DNA of 64,000 nucleotides, from NCBI RefSeq assembly GCF_034008315.1, contig NZ_CP125377.1:4276501-4340500 (forward strand), read 5' to 3'. Shown here in pieces: positions 1-11,252 of the stretch. How positions within the stretch are numbered: position 1 is the first letter of the stretch; every line of letters starts with the position of its first letter. The stretch comes from Pseudomonas sp. P8_241. GTDB lineage: Bacteria; Pseudomonadota; Gammaproteobacteria; Pseudomonadales; Pseudomonadaceae. The notes below the pieces were generated by a model. That model did no database searches and was not told the DNA's origin. It worked only from the letters and a program-made list of their open reading frames with translations. A program made the translations under genes and the position numbers.

Positions 1-937
1 GCACAAACTGCCGACGCTGCACGTCGCTGGCCTGATGCCACAAGCGGCCGATATGCGCGCGTACCGTGTCCAGCGGCGCCTGCCAGTCGATGCCTTGGGC
101 GATGGCGTCCCGGCAGTGCCGACGAAGCTCGCGCATCAGCTGACGAGGTGTGCGAATGCTGTAGTCCTCAGCGAGAAAATCCTCCCATGCCGGAGGCTGG
201 CGGCGCACATGGGGCAGCAAGCCATGTCGGGAAAACACTTCAATCGGCCCGCGATGCCCGGCCTGCTCCAGCGAGACCACGGCATCGACCATGGTCAGGC
301 CGGACCCGATGATCAACACCGTCGACTGCGGATCGAGCTGCTGCATGGCCGCAACATCCCATGGATCGAGTGCGGCGGCGTTAAGGCCGCTGGATTCGGT
401 TTGTGGTGTCCGCGCGGCGGGGAACATGCCTGTGGCCAGCACGGCAAATGCTCCGCGCAAGCAACGGCCGTCACTCAAGGTCAACCGCACGGCCTCGGCA
501 TCGGTTTGCAAATCGACCACTTCGGCCTGCACGTGCTCAAGCGTCGAGCCGTTCAGAGCCCCCATCGCCTGCGCTTCTCTGAGACGTTGCTGCGCGTAAA
601 GACCGAAAATCCCCCGAGGCGGAAACAGTTCGCTGATCGGCACAGGTTGTTGATCCGACTCTGGCCAGCCGCCGTCAGCAATATAGCGAGTCAGCCATTG
701 GGTCAGGTCATCCGCATTGTCCGGGTCGACGCTCATCCGCGCGGCATTGCCGTTGAGCGTATGCCCCAATTCCACGGCACTGTAAGCTTCGCCCCGCCCC
801 AGCTCCGCCCGAGGTTCGATCACCCGTACGCGCCGCTGTCCCGGCAGACGCAGCAACTGCGCCGCCAGCATCGTGCCGCTGAGCCCGCCGCCGACAATCA
901 GGATATCCGCGTCACTGTTCAAGCCCTGCTCCATCAT
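1..937 (-). CDS. FAD/NAD(P)-binding protein (COG4529-like), 3' end cut by window
   Basis: The first 312 codons of a minus-strand gene that runs off the left edge. The N-terminus carries a dinucleotide-binding Rossmann motif (IVGGGLSGTML, about residues 13-23), followed by an acidic residue at the end of the second strand (RVIEPRAELGRG), the arrangement seen in flavin-dependent oxidoreductases. A second GxGxxG-like stretch (VLIIGSGLTMVDA) lies around residue 215, so it probably binds both FAD and NAD(P)H. It resembles the YdhS/COG4529 group of FAD/NAD(P)-binding proteins of uncertain substrate. Two adjacent ATGs are possible starts (937 and 934). Only 11 bases separate it from the XRE-cupin gene upstream, so the two are probably one operon. 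The family call is good, the reaction unknown. Confidence 0.8.
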   Translation of the reverse strand, partial: MMEQGLNSDADILIVGGGLSGTMLAAQLLRLPGQRRVRVIEPRAELGRGEAYSAVELGHTLNGNAARMSVDPDNADDLTQWLTRYIADGGWPESDQQPVPISELFPPRGIFGLYAQQRLREAQAMGALNGSTLEHVQAEVVDLQTDAEAVRLTLSDGRCLRGAFAVLATGMFPAARTPQTESSGLNAAALDPWDVAAMQQLDPQSTVLIIGSGLTMVDAVVSLEQAGHRGPIEVFSRHGLLPHVRRQPPAWEDFLAEDYSIRTPRQLMRELRRHCRDAIAQGIDWQAPLDTVRAHIGRLWHQASDVQRRQFV

Positions 938-948
938 GCACTCCCTGT

Positions 949-1524
949 TCAGATCACCACATTACGCACAAACCGCGTCGCCACCGCCCCGTCGTTGCGA
1001 TAGCAATGTGGCTGATTGCTGGCGAACATGAAGAACTCGCCTTGGGCAATGTTCTGCGCGTGTTCGCCCAGCATGACCGTCAGGCAGCCTTCGAAGACAT
1101 AGATCTGCTCGCTCCAGCCATCGGCGTCCGGTTCGGATGGATACACTTCGCCCGGTTGCAGGCACCACTCCCACTGCTCCACTTCCCGGCTCGCGGTGGC
1201 CTTGGATAGCAACACCGCTTTACTGCCTGGGAGGGTTCCGGTCCAGGCCAGTTCATTGATGCGGCTGGGATCGCGGGCGTCGGGTGCCTGAATCAAATCG
1301 CTGAAGGCAACGTCGAGGGCTTCGGCAACACGATCGAGGGTGGTCAGGCTGACATTCTTTTCACCCGCCTCGATGGCCACCAGCATGCGCCGGCTGACAC
1401 CAGACTTCTGCGCCAATGCGGTCTGGCTCAAGTCGGCGGCATGGCGCAGGCGTCGAACATTTTGACTGACATGCTGCAGGACCGAAGCCCGCGGGGGAGA
1501 ATCTTTGTGCACTATATTGCTCAC
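949..1524 (-). CDS. XRE-family regulator with C-terminal cupin domain
   Basis: A 191-residue regulator with an N-terminal lambda-repressor-type helix-turn-helix (about residues 15-70, SQTALAQKSGVSRRMLVAIE) and a C-terminal cupin (about 110-190, with PGEVYPSEPDADGWSEQIYV and a PHCYRNDG end) that probably senses a small ligand. I chose the GTG at 1524 because homologues of this architecture begin VSNIVHKD and no ATG lies between it and the HTH; an open frame continues upstream without similarity. It is divergent from an EamA transporter and precedes the FAD-binding protein, the usual layout of a local regulator controlling both sides. The perfect palindrome at 1538-1549, 14 bases upstream of the start, is a candidate operator. 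Confidence 0.85.
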   Translation of the reverse strand: MSNIVHKDSPPRASVLQHVSQNVRRLRHAADLSQTALAQKSGVSRRMLVAIEAGEKNVSLTTLDRVAEALDVAFSDLIQAPDARDPSRINELAWTGTLPGSKAVLLSKATASREVEQWEWCLQPGEVYPSEPDADGWSEQIYVFEGCLTVMLGEHAQNIAQGEFFMFASNQPHCYRNDGAVATRFVRNVVI

Positions 1525-1537
1525 TTGGTAGGGTTGG

Positions 1538-1549
1538 GCAGTATACTGC
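1538..1549. promoter_or_regulatory. candidate operator, perfect 12-bp palindrome
   Basis: GCAGTATACTGC is a perfect palindrome in the 72-base divergent region between the XRE-cupin gene and the EamA transporter. Its position suits autoregulation and control of the transporter by the XRE protein; this is inference. Confidence 0.4.
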
Positions 1550-1596
1550 GCAACATTCGACGCATTGTGCGTCCCTCTCAAGTAGCGTGCAAGGTC

Positions 1597-2535
1597 ATGA
1601 CGTCGTTGAATTCCCCCCAGGCTTCCTCCCGTTTCACCAGGTTCAGCAAGGCCGAATGCGTGCTGGTGCTGATCACCATGGTCTGGGGCGGCACGTTTCT
1701 CTTGGTGCAGCACGCAATGACCGTCAGCGGGCCGATGTTTTTCGTCGGCCTGCGCTTTGCCGCCGCGGCAAGCATCGTGGCGCTCTTCTCATGGCGTCAC
1801 CTGCGCCAACTGACCCTGTTTGAACTCAAGGCGGGGACCTTTATCGGCGTGGCGATCATGCTCGGTTACGGCTTGCAGACGGTCGGTTTACAGAGCATTC
1901 CCAGCAGCCAATCGGCCTTTATTACCGCCCTGTATGTGCCTTTCGTGCCGTTGCTGCAATGGCTGGTGCTGGGACGACGTCCGGGCTTGATGCCCAGCAT
2001 CGGCATCATGCTGGCCTTTGCCGGGTTGATGTTGGTGTCCGGCCCTGCCGGTGCTTCGTTCAACTTCAGTCCCGGGGAAATCGCCACCTTGATCAGCGCG
2101 GTGGCCATCGCCGCAGAGATCATTTTGATCAGCACCTATGCCGGTCAGGTCGATGTGCGCCGAGTGACCGTGGTGCAATTGGCGGTCACATCGGGACTGT
2201 CGTTCCTGCTGGTGGTGCCGACCAATGAGGCGATTCCTGATTTTTCGTGGCTGTTACTGTGCAGCGCACTGGGCCTGGGCGCAGCGAGTGCAGCCATTCA
2301 GGTGGCAATGAACTGGGCGCAAAAAAGTGTTTCGCCAACCCGGGCGACGCTGATCTATGCCGGTGAGCCGGTGTGGGCCGGGATTGTCGGGCGCATCGCT
2401 GGCGAACGGCTGCCAGCAATTGCCTTGCTCGGGGCCGGGTTGATTGTCGCGGCGGTGATTGTCAGTGAGTTGAAGACCAAGGGTAAGGCCGCTGCAGATG
2501 TTGGCGAATCGCTGGAGAGTGAACGCAGTCATTAA
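1597..2535 (+). CDS. EamA/DMT-family transporter
   Basis: A 312-residue protein with about ten hydrophobic segments arranged as two EamA repeats, the drug/metabolite transporter fold. The first repeat opens with a VLVLITMVWGGTFLLVQHA segment and has the LRFAAAAS arginine motif; the second contains TLIYAGEPVWAGIVG, a signature of the second repeat. The frame is open further upstream, but the ATG at 1597 gives a standard N-terminus directly before the first membrane segment, whereas upstream codons overlap the regulator's promoter. Probably an inner-membrane exporter of a metabolite or amino acid. It is divergent from the XRE-cupin regulator, which likely controls it. Substrate unknown. Confidence 0.85.
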   Translation: MTSLNSPQASSRFTRFSKAECVLVLITMVWGGTFLLVQHAMTVSGPMFFVGLRFAAAASIVALFSWRHLRQLTLFELKAGTFIGVAIMLGYGLQTVGLQSIPSSQSAFITALYVPFVPLLQWLVLGRRPGLMPSIGIMLAFAGLMLVSGPAGASFNFSPGEIATLISAVAIAAEIILISTYAGQVDVRRVTVVQLAVTSGLSFLLVVPTNEAIPDFSWLLLCSALGLGAASAAIQVAMNWAQKSVSPTRATLIYAGEPVWAGIVGRIAGERLPAIALLGAGLIVAAVIVSELKTKGKAAADVGESLESERSH

Positions 2536-2541
2536 CAGGAT

Positions 2542-2620
2542 CAAAAGAACGCAGCCTTCGGCGGCTCCTACGGATGTATGCAACCCTCTCTAGGAGCTGC
2601 CGAAGGCTGCGATCTTTTTT
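2542..2620. repeat. REP doublet (GCAGCCTTCGGC type), probable terminator
   Basis: Two inverted REP arms (GCAGCCTTCGGCGGCTCCTA and TAGGAGCTGCCGAAGGCTGC) separated by about 20 bases. The right arm is followed by GATCTTTTTT, so this copy probably also ends transcription of the EamA gene. Confidence 0.85.
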
Positions 2621-2689
2621 GACGGACAGTAAACAATGTGAAGCGGGGCTTTTCCGTCTACCTTGTAGGATTCTGCGACAGCTTGGTGT

Positions 2690-2718
2690 TTGGCGATCCG
2701 GGAGCTGGCACGTATGAT
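2690..2718 (+). promoter_or_regulatory. sigma-70 promoter of the mrp operon
   Basis: TTGGCG (2690-2695), a 17-base spacer and TATGAT (2713-2718) match the sigma-70 consensus with optimal spacing. The predicted start near 2725 leaves a short leader of about 24 bases before the mrpA ATG. Confidence 0.65.
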
Positions 2719-2748
2719 GCTTCACAAACTTCCGCAGATTAGAAGCCT

Positions 2749-5666
<2,918 letters not shown>

Positions 5667-5667
<1 letters not shown>

Positions 5668-6011
5668 TGGAAGAAGTCATCGCAATCGCCATCGGCGTAC
5701 TGGCCGCGTCCGGCGTCTGGCTGATCCTGCGACCACGGACGTTCCAGGTGGTCATGGGCCTGTGCCTGCTGTCGTATGGCGTCAATCTGTTCATCTTCAG
5801 CATGGGCAGTCTGTTTATCGGCAAAGAGCCGATCATCAAGGACGGCGTACCCCAGGACTTGTTGCACTACACCGACCCGTTGCCACAAGCGCTGGTGCTG
5901 ACCGCCATCGTCATCAGCTTCGCGATGACCGCATTGTTCCTGGTGGTGCTGCTGGCGTCCCGGGGTCTGACCGGCACAGACCATGTGGACGGCCGGGAGC
6001 CTAAGGAATGA
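5667..6011 (+). CDS. mrpC: Mrp antiporter subunit C
   Basis: A 114-residue NuoK-like protein with three membrane segments (IAIAIGVLAASGVWLIL, VVMGLCLLSYGVNLFIFS and ALVLTAIVISFAMTALFLVVLLA) and the PLPQALVLTAIVI motif typical of MrpC/MnhC/NuoK. Length is normal for the family. Overlaps mrpA by one base and mrpD by four (ATGA), so translation of the operon is coupled. It contributes to the membrane core of the antiporter next to MrpA and MrpD. Confidence 0.95.
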
Positions 6012-7693
6012 TGGCGATGAACCACCTGATCGTCGCACCGATCCTGCTGCCGCTGCTGACGGCTGCAATCATGCTGATGCTCGGCGAAAAGCACCGCCCG
6101 CTGAAGGCCAAAATCAATCTGGTCTCCAGCCTGCTCGGGCTGGGCATTGCGGTGGCGCTGCTGCAATGGACGCAAACCACCGGCGTGCCGGGCTCCATTG
6201 GTGTCTACCTGCCGAGCAACTGGCAAGTGCCCTTTGGTCTGGTGCTGGTGGTTGATCGCCTGTCGGCATTGATGCTGGTGCTGACCGGCATCATCGGCGT
6301 CAGCGCCCTGCTGTTCGCCATGGCGCGTTGGGACAGTGCCGGTTCGAGTTTCCACGCGCTGTTCCAGATCCAGCTGATGGGATTGTATGGGGCCTTCCTC
6401 ACGGCCGACCTGTTCAACCTGTTCGTGTTTTTCGAAGTGCTGCTGGCCGCATCCTACGGCCTGATGCTGCACGGCTCGGGGCGGGCGCGGGTGTCGTCAG
6501 GGCTGCATTACATCACGATCAACCTGTTGGCCTCGTCGTTGTTTCTGATTGGTGCTGCGCTGATCTACGGCGTCACCGGAACACTGAACATGGCCGACCT
6601 GGCGCAGAAAATTCCGCTGGTGGAGCAAGCCGATCGCGGGCTCCTGCATGCCGGCGCGGGGATTCTGGCGGTGGCATTCCTGGCCAAGGCCGGGATGTGG
6701 CCGCTGAATTTCTGGCTGGTACCGGCCTACTCCTCGGCGAGCGCGCCGGTCGCAGCGATGTTTGCGATCATGACCAAGGTTGGCGTCTACACCCTGCTGC
6801 GTTTGTGGACGCTGCTATTCTCCGCACAGGCCGGGGCATCGGCGTTTTTTGGCGCAGACTGGCTGATCTATGGCGGTATGGCCACCATCGTTTGCGCGGC
6901 CGTCGCAACGCTCGCCACCCAACGCCTGGAACGCATGGCCAGCTTGAGCATTCTGGTATCGGCGGGAATTCTGCTGTCGGCCGTCGGTTTCGCGCAACCG
7001 AACCTCGTGAGCTCGGCGCTGTTTTATCTGGTCAGCTCGACATTGGCGTTAAGCGCCTTGTTCCTGCTGGCCGAGCTGATCGAACGCTCGCGTTCGGCCA
7101 ATGAACTGCTGCTGGAGGACGAAACAGAACTGCTTCCGCGACCTCTGGAATCCCTGCATCCGCCTAAAGGCATCAACCTTGATGACGAACAGAAAGCCGT
7201 GGTCGGCCAGGTGATTCCCTGGACCATGGCATTTCTCGGGCTGAGCTTTATCGCGTGCGCCTTGCTGATTATCGGGATGCCGCCGCTCTCGGGATTTATC
7301 GGCAAACTCGGCCTGCTCAACGCCCTGCTCAATCCACAGGGTCTGGGCAATGGCGGCACCGAGCCGGTGTCGACCGCTGCATGGGCTTTGCTGGTGTTGT
7401 TGATTGTTTCAGGACTGGCCTCGCTCATCACCTTTTCACGCCTGGGCATCCAGCGCTTCTGGACGCCAGCGGAACGCCCCTCCCCTGTGTTGCGACGCCT
7501 CGAATGCATCCCCATCTTCGCCTTGCTGGGCTTGAGCATCCTGCTGACCTTCAAGGCCGAACCGTTGCTGCGCTACACCCAGGCAGCCGCCGACGCCCTG
7601 AACAACCCTCAGCAATACGTGACAGCCGTGCTCGACACCCGTGTTGTGCCTAACCCGCAAGGCAAGGCTGGCGTATTGGAGGTGCAACCGTGA
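6008..7693 (+). CDS. mrpD: Mrp antiporter subunit D
   Basis: A 561-residue polytopic protein of the NuoM/NuoN family, the second proton-channel-like subunit of the Mrp complex. Conserved features include the early glutamate segment (NLFVFFEVLLAASYGLMLHG), the LAKAGMWPLNFWLVPAYSSASAPVAAMFA block with its conserved lysine, and GMPPLSGFIGKLGLL. A hydrophilic loop around residues 360-400 separates the last helices, as is usual for MrpD. The ATG overlaps the mrpC stop by four bases; the adjacent ATG two codons later (6014) is an alternative start. Confidence 0.95.
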   Translation: MMAMNHLIVAPILLPLLTAAIMLMLGEKHRPLKAKINLVSSLLGLGIAVALLQWTQTTGVPGSIGVYLPSNWQVPFGLVLVVDRLSALMLVLTGIIGVSALLFAMARWDSAGSSFHALFQIQLMGLYGAFLTADLFNLFVFFEVLLAASYGLMLHGSGRARVSSGLHYITINLLASSLFLIGAALIYGVTGTLNMADLAQKIPLVEQADRGLLHAGAGILAVAFLAKAGMWPLNFWLVPAYSSASAPVAAMFAIMTKVGVYTLLRLWTLLFSAQAGASAFFGADWLIYGGMATIVCAAVATLATQRLERMASLSILVSAGILLSAVGFAQPNLVSSALFYLVSSTLALSALFLLAELIERSRSANELLLEDETELLPRPLESLHPPKGINLDDEQKAVVGQVIPWTMAFLGLSFIACALLIIGMPPLSGFIGKLGLLNALLNPQGLGNGGTEPVSTAAWALLVLLIVSGLASLITFSRLGIQRFWTPAERPSPVLRRLECIPIFALLGLSILLTFKAEPLLRYTQAAADALNNPQQYVTAVLDTRVVPNPQGKAGVLEVQP

Positions 7694-8178
7694 AGCGCCT
7701 GTTTCCTGCACCGTGGCTATCGCTGGCCTTATGGTTGTTATGGTTGCTGCTGAATCTGTCGATGACACCCGGCAACTTGCTGCTGGGTGGTGTGCTGGGG
7801 TTCTGCGCACCGCTGATGATGCGCAGATTGCGACCGTTGCCTGTTCGCATTCGTCGGCCCGGAGTCATCCTGCGTCTGATCCTGATCGTCGGTCGTGACG
7901 TGCTGGCGTCCAATCTTGCTGTCGCCTGGGCCGTGCTTCACGCGGGTCGCCGCCCACCGCGCTCGCGGTTCATCAAGGTGCCGCTGGACCTGCGCGACGC
8001 CAATGGCCTCGCGGCACTGTCGATGATCACCACAGTCGTGCCCGGTACTGTCTGGTCTGAACTGGCTCTGGATCGCAGCATCCTGCTGCTGCACGTGTTC
8101 GATCTGGACGACGAGGCGCGCTTCATCGAGCATTTCAAACAGACCTACGAACGCCCGTTGATGGAGATCTTCGAATGA
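7690..8178 (+). CDS. mrpE: Mrp antiporter subunit E
   Basis: A 162-residue MrpE/MnhE protein: two or three N-terminal membrane segments (ALWLLWLLLNLSMTPGNLLLGGVLGF) followed by a cytoplasmic alpha/beta domain with FIKVPLDLRDANGLAALSMITTVVPGTVWSEL-like core, of which the T-V-x-PGT stretch is diagnostic. The start is GTG, overlapping the mrpD stop by four bases (GTGA). MrpE is required for assembly or full activity of the complex in studied species. Confidence 0.93.
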   Translation: MKRLFPAPWLSLALWLLWLLLNLSMTPGNLLLGGVLGFCAPLMMRRLRPLPVRIRRPGVILRLILIVGRDVLASNLAVAWAVLHAGRRPPRSRFIKVPLDLRDANGLAALSMITTVVPGTVWSELALDRSILLLHVFDLDDEARFIEHFKQTYERPLMEIFE

Positions 8179-8453
8179 GCCCATTACTGTCGAACGCGAT
8201 TCTGTTGAGCCTGTTCCTGCTTTCCCTGTCGATGATTCTGACCCTGGTCCGACTGTTCAGGGGGCCGTCGGCCCAGGACCGGGTCCTCGCCCTGGATTAT
8301 CTGTACATCGTCGCAATGCTGATGATGCTGGCACTGGGCATTCGTTATGCCAGCGACACCTACTTCGAGGCGGCGCTGCTGATCGCCCTGTTCGGCTTCG
8401 TTGGCTCGTTTGCCCTGGCGAAATTCCTTCTGCGTGGCGAGGTCATCGAATGA
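8175..8453 (+). CDS. mrpF: Mrp antiporter subunit F
   Basis: A 92-residue protein with three membrane helices and the MrpF signature RLFRGPSAQDRVLALD between helices 1 and 2. The start overlaps the mrpE stop by four bases (ATGA) and its stop overlaps mrpG in the same way. MrpF is a small membrane subunit of the antiporter. Confidence 0.93.
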   Translation: MSPLLSNAILLSLFLLSLSMILTLVRLFRGPSAQDRVLALDYLYIVAMLMMLALGIRYASDTYFEAALLIALFGFVGSFALAKFLLRGEVIE

Positions 8454-8812
8454 ATATGGAATTGTCGTTGTGGGTGGAAATTCCGGTGGCGATCCTGCTG
8501 GTCCTTTGCGGCCTATTCACGTTGATCGGTGCGATCGGGCTGTTGCGCATGAAGGACTACTTCCAGCGCATGCATCCGCCGGCGCTGGCCTCGACATTGG
8601 GTGCCTGGTGCGTGGCATTGGCTTCGATCATTTACTTTTCGGCACTCAAGTCCGGGCCGGTATTGCATGCCTGGCTGATTCCGATCCTGCTGTCAGTCAC
8701 CGTGCCCGTGACCACTTTGCTGCTGGCACGTGCAGCGCTGTTTCGCAAGCGCATGGCCGGTGACGATGTGCCGGCCGAGGTGAGCAGCCGCAGGACCGAA
8801 AGCGGTGGCTGA
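8450..8812 (+). CDS. mrpG: Mrp antiporter subunit G
   Basis: A 120-residue MrpG/PhaG protein with three membrane helices and the conserved IGLLRMKDYFQRMHPPALASTLG-type segment (LRMKDYFQRMHPP seen at about residues 31-43). Last gene of the operon; the next gene lies convergent 12 bases away. With mrpACDEF it completes the six-gene Mrp antiporter. Confidence 0.94.
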   Translation: MNMELSLWVEIPVAILLVLCGLFTLIGAIGLLRMKDYFQRMHPPALASTLGAWCVALASIIYFSALKSGPVLHAWLIPILLSVTVPVTTLLLARAALFRKRMAGDDVPAEVSSRRTESGG

Positions 8813-8824
8813 TCCCGCCTTTGC

Positions 8825-9262
8825 TCAGGCCCAGGCAACCGCCAGCAAACCCGAACCCAACAACACACACAGCGGTGAGTAAACCCAGGTATCGAGCTGG
8901 GCAAATTTCGAATTTTTGACTTCCTTGAAAAAACCCACCAGTTCCGAATCACCAATGGCCCTGGCGAACAACATCACGGCAATCGCACTGATCAACCATT
9001 GCAGTGCCGGATGATGTACCTGCGGCAACCACCAACCAACGCGCAAACACACAACCATCGCAATCAGCAGCAAACCCACCGCCACACCCAGCGTGATCCA
9101 GCCTCGCGGCTTGAAAGCGGGCCGCAATCGCACCTCGCCCTCGACCGGCACTTGCGGCACCACAGCGACTGCCGCCCATTCGCCACCCACCGCCCAGTAC
9201 ACATGCATCAGGCTGATTGTGGCAAACGTCGTCACCAGCCATTGAGCCAACACCAAGGTCAT
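8825..9262 (-). CDS. DUF3995-family membrane protein
   Basis: A 145-residue protein with four predicted membrane helices: an N-terminal one containing LMHVYWAVGG, then GWITLGVAVGLLLIAMVVCL, ALQWLISAIAVMLFARAIGD and VYSPLCVLLGSGLLAVAWA. The H-x-YWAxGG start and the RAIGDxxLVGFFK loop are features I associate with DUF3995. Function unknown. It stands alone on the minus strand, convergent with mrpG, and is not obviously linked to the antiporter. Confidence 0.8.
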   Translation of the reverse strand: MTLVLAQWLVTTFATISLMHVYWAVGGEWAAVAVVPQVPVEGEVRLRPAFKPRGWITLGVAVGLLLIAMVVCLRVGWWLPQVHHPALQWLISAIAVMLFARAIGDSELVGFFKEVKNSKFAQLDTWVYSPLCVLLGSGLLAVAWA

Positions 9263-9443
9263 GTTCAGGCATCCTTGAAAGGGATCTGAACAAACATCCT
9301 AGTCGGCATTTGATGAAGCGCACGACCGATTGGCGGCGGCATCAGTCGGGCTGACCATTGGTAGTTCCATGTCACCGCCGACACTTGCGGGCGATGTGAA
9401 CACCCGTGTCGCACCATGCAAAACGAGCCTCAGGTTCACGGTA

Positions 9444-10460
9444 TCACTTCATCCCCGCAGCGACCTTGTCCGCTACATCCCTGGGCAGCCAGGCCTGCCA
9501 GACGTCGGGATGCTGCTTCATGAATTGCTCGGCAGCCTGACGTGGCGACGTGTGTTTTTCACTCATCTGGGCCAACGCCTTGTTCAACGGATCAATAGGG
9601 AAATCGACCTTGCTGAAGAACTCGGCAATCTGCGGATACTGCTTCTGGAATGGCGTGGATACGCCGATAGATAACTTCGATGCCAGCGAGCGGGTCGGTC
9701 GGGGATCGGGATGATCGGCGTCGGTCAAGGTCTTCCAGGCTTCGGCGTCGAAGGGTGGTTCTTCCAGCTGGATCAGTTTGAAGCGACCGAGCAACGGCGT
9801 GGGTGACCAGTAGTAGAACAGCACGGGCTTGCCACGACGGATAGACGAAGTGATCTCCGCGTCCAGCGCCGCGCCTGAACCACTGCGGAAATTCACATAA
9901 CTGTCGTCCAGCTTGTAGGCCTTGAGTTTCTGCTTGTTGACCACTTCCGAGGTCCAGCCGATGGGACTGTTGAGAAAGCGCCCTTTGTTCGGCGCCTCAG
10001 GATCTTTGAACACGTCCTTGTAACGCGGCAGATCGCTGACACTTCGCAAATCCGGCGCCATGGGTTTGATGCCCTTGGCCGGGTCGCCTTTGATCACATA
10101 CTCCGGTACCCACCAGCCTTCGGTGGCACCCTTGACTGTGTCGCCCAGACTCACCACTTTGCCTTCGGCTTCTGCCTTGACCCAGACCGGGCTGCGACCG
10201 GCCCACTCTTCGCCAATGACCTGAATGTCATTGTTGGCCAGCGCGGTTTCCAGGGTAATGGTGGTGCCCGGCAAGGTGTCGGTGGGCAGGCCGTAGCCTT
10301 TCTCGACGATGATGCGCAAGACATCGGTGATCAGGCTGCCGCTTTCCCAGTTCAAATCGGCGAAGTGGATCGGTGCCTGGGCGGCGAACACCTGGGCGGG
10401 CGTTGCCAGCAACGCGAAGGTGGCCGTGACAGCAACCAGCAACCGTCGAAATCCGTTCAT
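9444..10460 (-). CDS. periplasmic glycine betaine/choline-type substrate-binding protein (OpuAC)
   Basis: A 338-residue exported binding protein: signal peptide (MNGFRRLLVAVTATFALLATPAQVFAA) followed by an OpuAC-like domain beginning IHFADLNWESGSLITDVLRIIVEKGYG, the typical start of ProX/OpuAC quaternary-amine binding proteins. The aromatic-rich stretch GATEGWWVPEYVI and FYYWSPTPLLG are probable ligand-cage regions. I chose the ATG at 10460 rather than 10484 because it starts directly at the basic part of the signal peptide. No permease or ATPase gene lies beside it, so it must share transport partners encoded elsewhere. Ligand is probably a quaternary ammonium compound, not proven. Confidence 0.85.
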   Translation of the reverse strand: MNGFRRLLVAVTATFALLATPAQVFAAQAPIHFADLNWESGSLITDVLRIIVEKGYGLPTDTLPGTTITLETALANNDIQVIGEEWAGRSPVWVKAEAEGKVVSLGDTVKGATEGWWVPEYVIKGDPAKGIKPMAPDLRSVSDLPRYKDVFKDPEAPNKGRFLNSPIGWTSEVVNKQKLKAYKLDDSYVNFRSGSGAALDAEITSSIRRGKPVLFYYWSPTPLLGRFKLIQLEEPPFDAEAWKTLTDADHPDPRPTRSLASKLSIGVSTPFQKQYPQIAEFFSKVDFPIDPLNKALAQMSEKHTSPRQAAEQFMKQHPDVWQAWLPRDVADKVAAGMK

Positions 10461-10520
10461 GCTTTTGCACCTCGTGCTGTTCACAGCAATAGCAGGATGG
10501 CCTGGCAGAAGACCGCAAAG

Positions 10521-10555
10521 CCTCTGAATACTCAGTCAACTGACTGTAGTAGAGG
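10521..10555. promoter_or_regulatory. inverted repeat in the leader of the OpuAC gene
   Basis: A core of CAGTCA-AC-TGACTG (10533-10546) is extended outward by TACT/AGTA and CCTC/GAGG pairings with small bulges. It lies 60-95 bases upstream of the binding-protein start. It could be an operator or an mRNA hairpin; there is no T-run to mark a terminator. Confidence 0.35.
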
Positions 10556-10578
10556 TTCCTGCTTTCGAGGGGCATGGA

Positions 10579-10782
10579 TCATTTTCCGGAAATTTCCTGC
10601 AAGCGGGTCAGCTCTCTTCTGACCATGCTGGCGTACTCCGCCGGCCGCAGCAGGTAAATCTGTGAGGCCACCCAGTTCAGCCAGGCGCCCTGCAGAACAG
10701 CCCTCTGCTCGAACAACTTCTGCGCCAGGGCTTGAGCGCTGACCAGGTTCTGTTCGTGGAAGTCGGCGCGGTTCAAAGTCAT
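10579..10782 (-). CDS. small hypothetical protein, coupled to the upstream gene
   Basis: A 67-residue hydrophilic, mostly helical protein (MTLNRADFHEQNLVSAQ..LTRLQEISGK) that I do not recognise. The ATG at 10782 overlaps the stop of the gene upstream as TAATG, a classic coupling arrangement, and supports this start over an upstream one. Leucine and alanine spacing (ALAQKLFEQRAVLQGAWLNWVASQIYLL) suggests amphipathic helices that may pair with a partner. Presumably works with the 156-residue protein before it. Confidence 0.65.
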   Translation of the reverse strand: MTLNRADFHEQNLVSAQALAQKLFEQRAVLQGAWLNWVASQIYLLRPAEYASMVRRELTRLQEISGK

Positions 10783-11252
10783 TACTCGCTGGCCTTGAAT
10801 GTCACCAGTTCGCCCTTGCGCCACTTGGCTGCCTTGCCGGTTACCGCCTTCAGGGTTTTCGTCAGGCCTTCCTGCAATTGCTCGTGGGCGGCGAAAACCG
10901 TCACTACGCTGTGCCCTTCCCTGAACAAAATGGCATGACCGGCGGCAGTGGTGACGAAGGCGTAATCGCCCAGCCCATAAACAGTCAGCTTGATGTCACG
11001 GAACTTGATGTCCAGTTTTCCGCCCTCGCGGCTGGGCAAGACGGATGCACTGAAATGATCGCCGACCTTGAGTTTGAGTCCGGGTTTGTCGTCCACCACC
11101 AAGGCTGATTCGGTGTCGAGTTCGGCAATGTAAATGCCTTCAGCACTCTGCTCGGTGACGTAGACGAAACGCGACTGAAACAGCTTGACCAGCTTTGCGC
11201 GCAAATCACCCAACACAAACAAAGCATGCATATCGAGATTACTTACTGCCAA
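10782..11252 (-). CDS. conserved hypothetical protein, TTG start
   Basis: A 156-residue soluble protein without signal peptide. I place the start at the TTG at 11252 (LAVSNLDMHALFVLGD) because a GGGGA ribosome binding site lies seven bases before it; the ATG at 11231 has no such site. The sequence alternates short beta-rich segments (RFVYVTEQSAEGIYIAELDTES, GLGDYAFVTTAAGHAILFREG) and ends in a basic tail. I do not recognise the family. It is followed by the coupled 67-residue gene and then by the OpuAC binding protein, possibly one transcription unit. Confidence 0.65.
   Translation of the reverse strand: MAVSNLDMHALFVLGDLRAKLVKLFQSRFVYVTEQSAEGIYIAELDTESALVVDDKPGLKLKVGDHFSASVLPSREGGKLDIKFRDIKLTVYGLGDYAFVTTAAGHAILFREGHSVVTVFAAHEQLQEGLTKTLKAVTGKAAKWRKGELVTFKASE

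Noticed and set aside
35..1003. Plus-strand open frame of 322 codons at the left edge
   Set aside because: The opposite strand gives a clear FAD-binding N-terminus with GxGxxG; this frame is its shadow.
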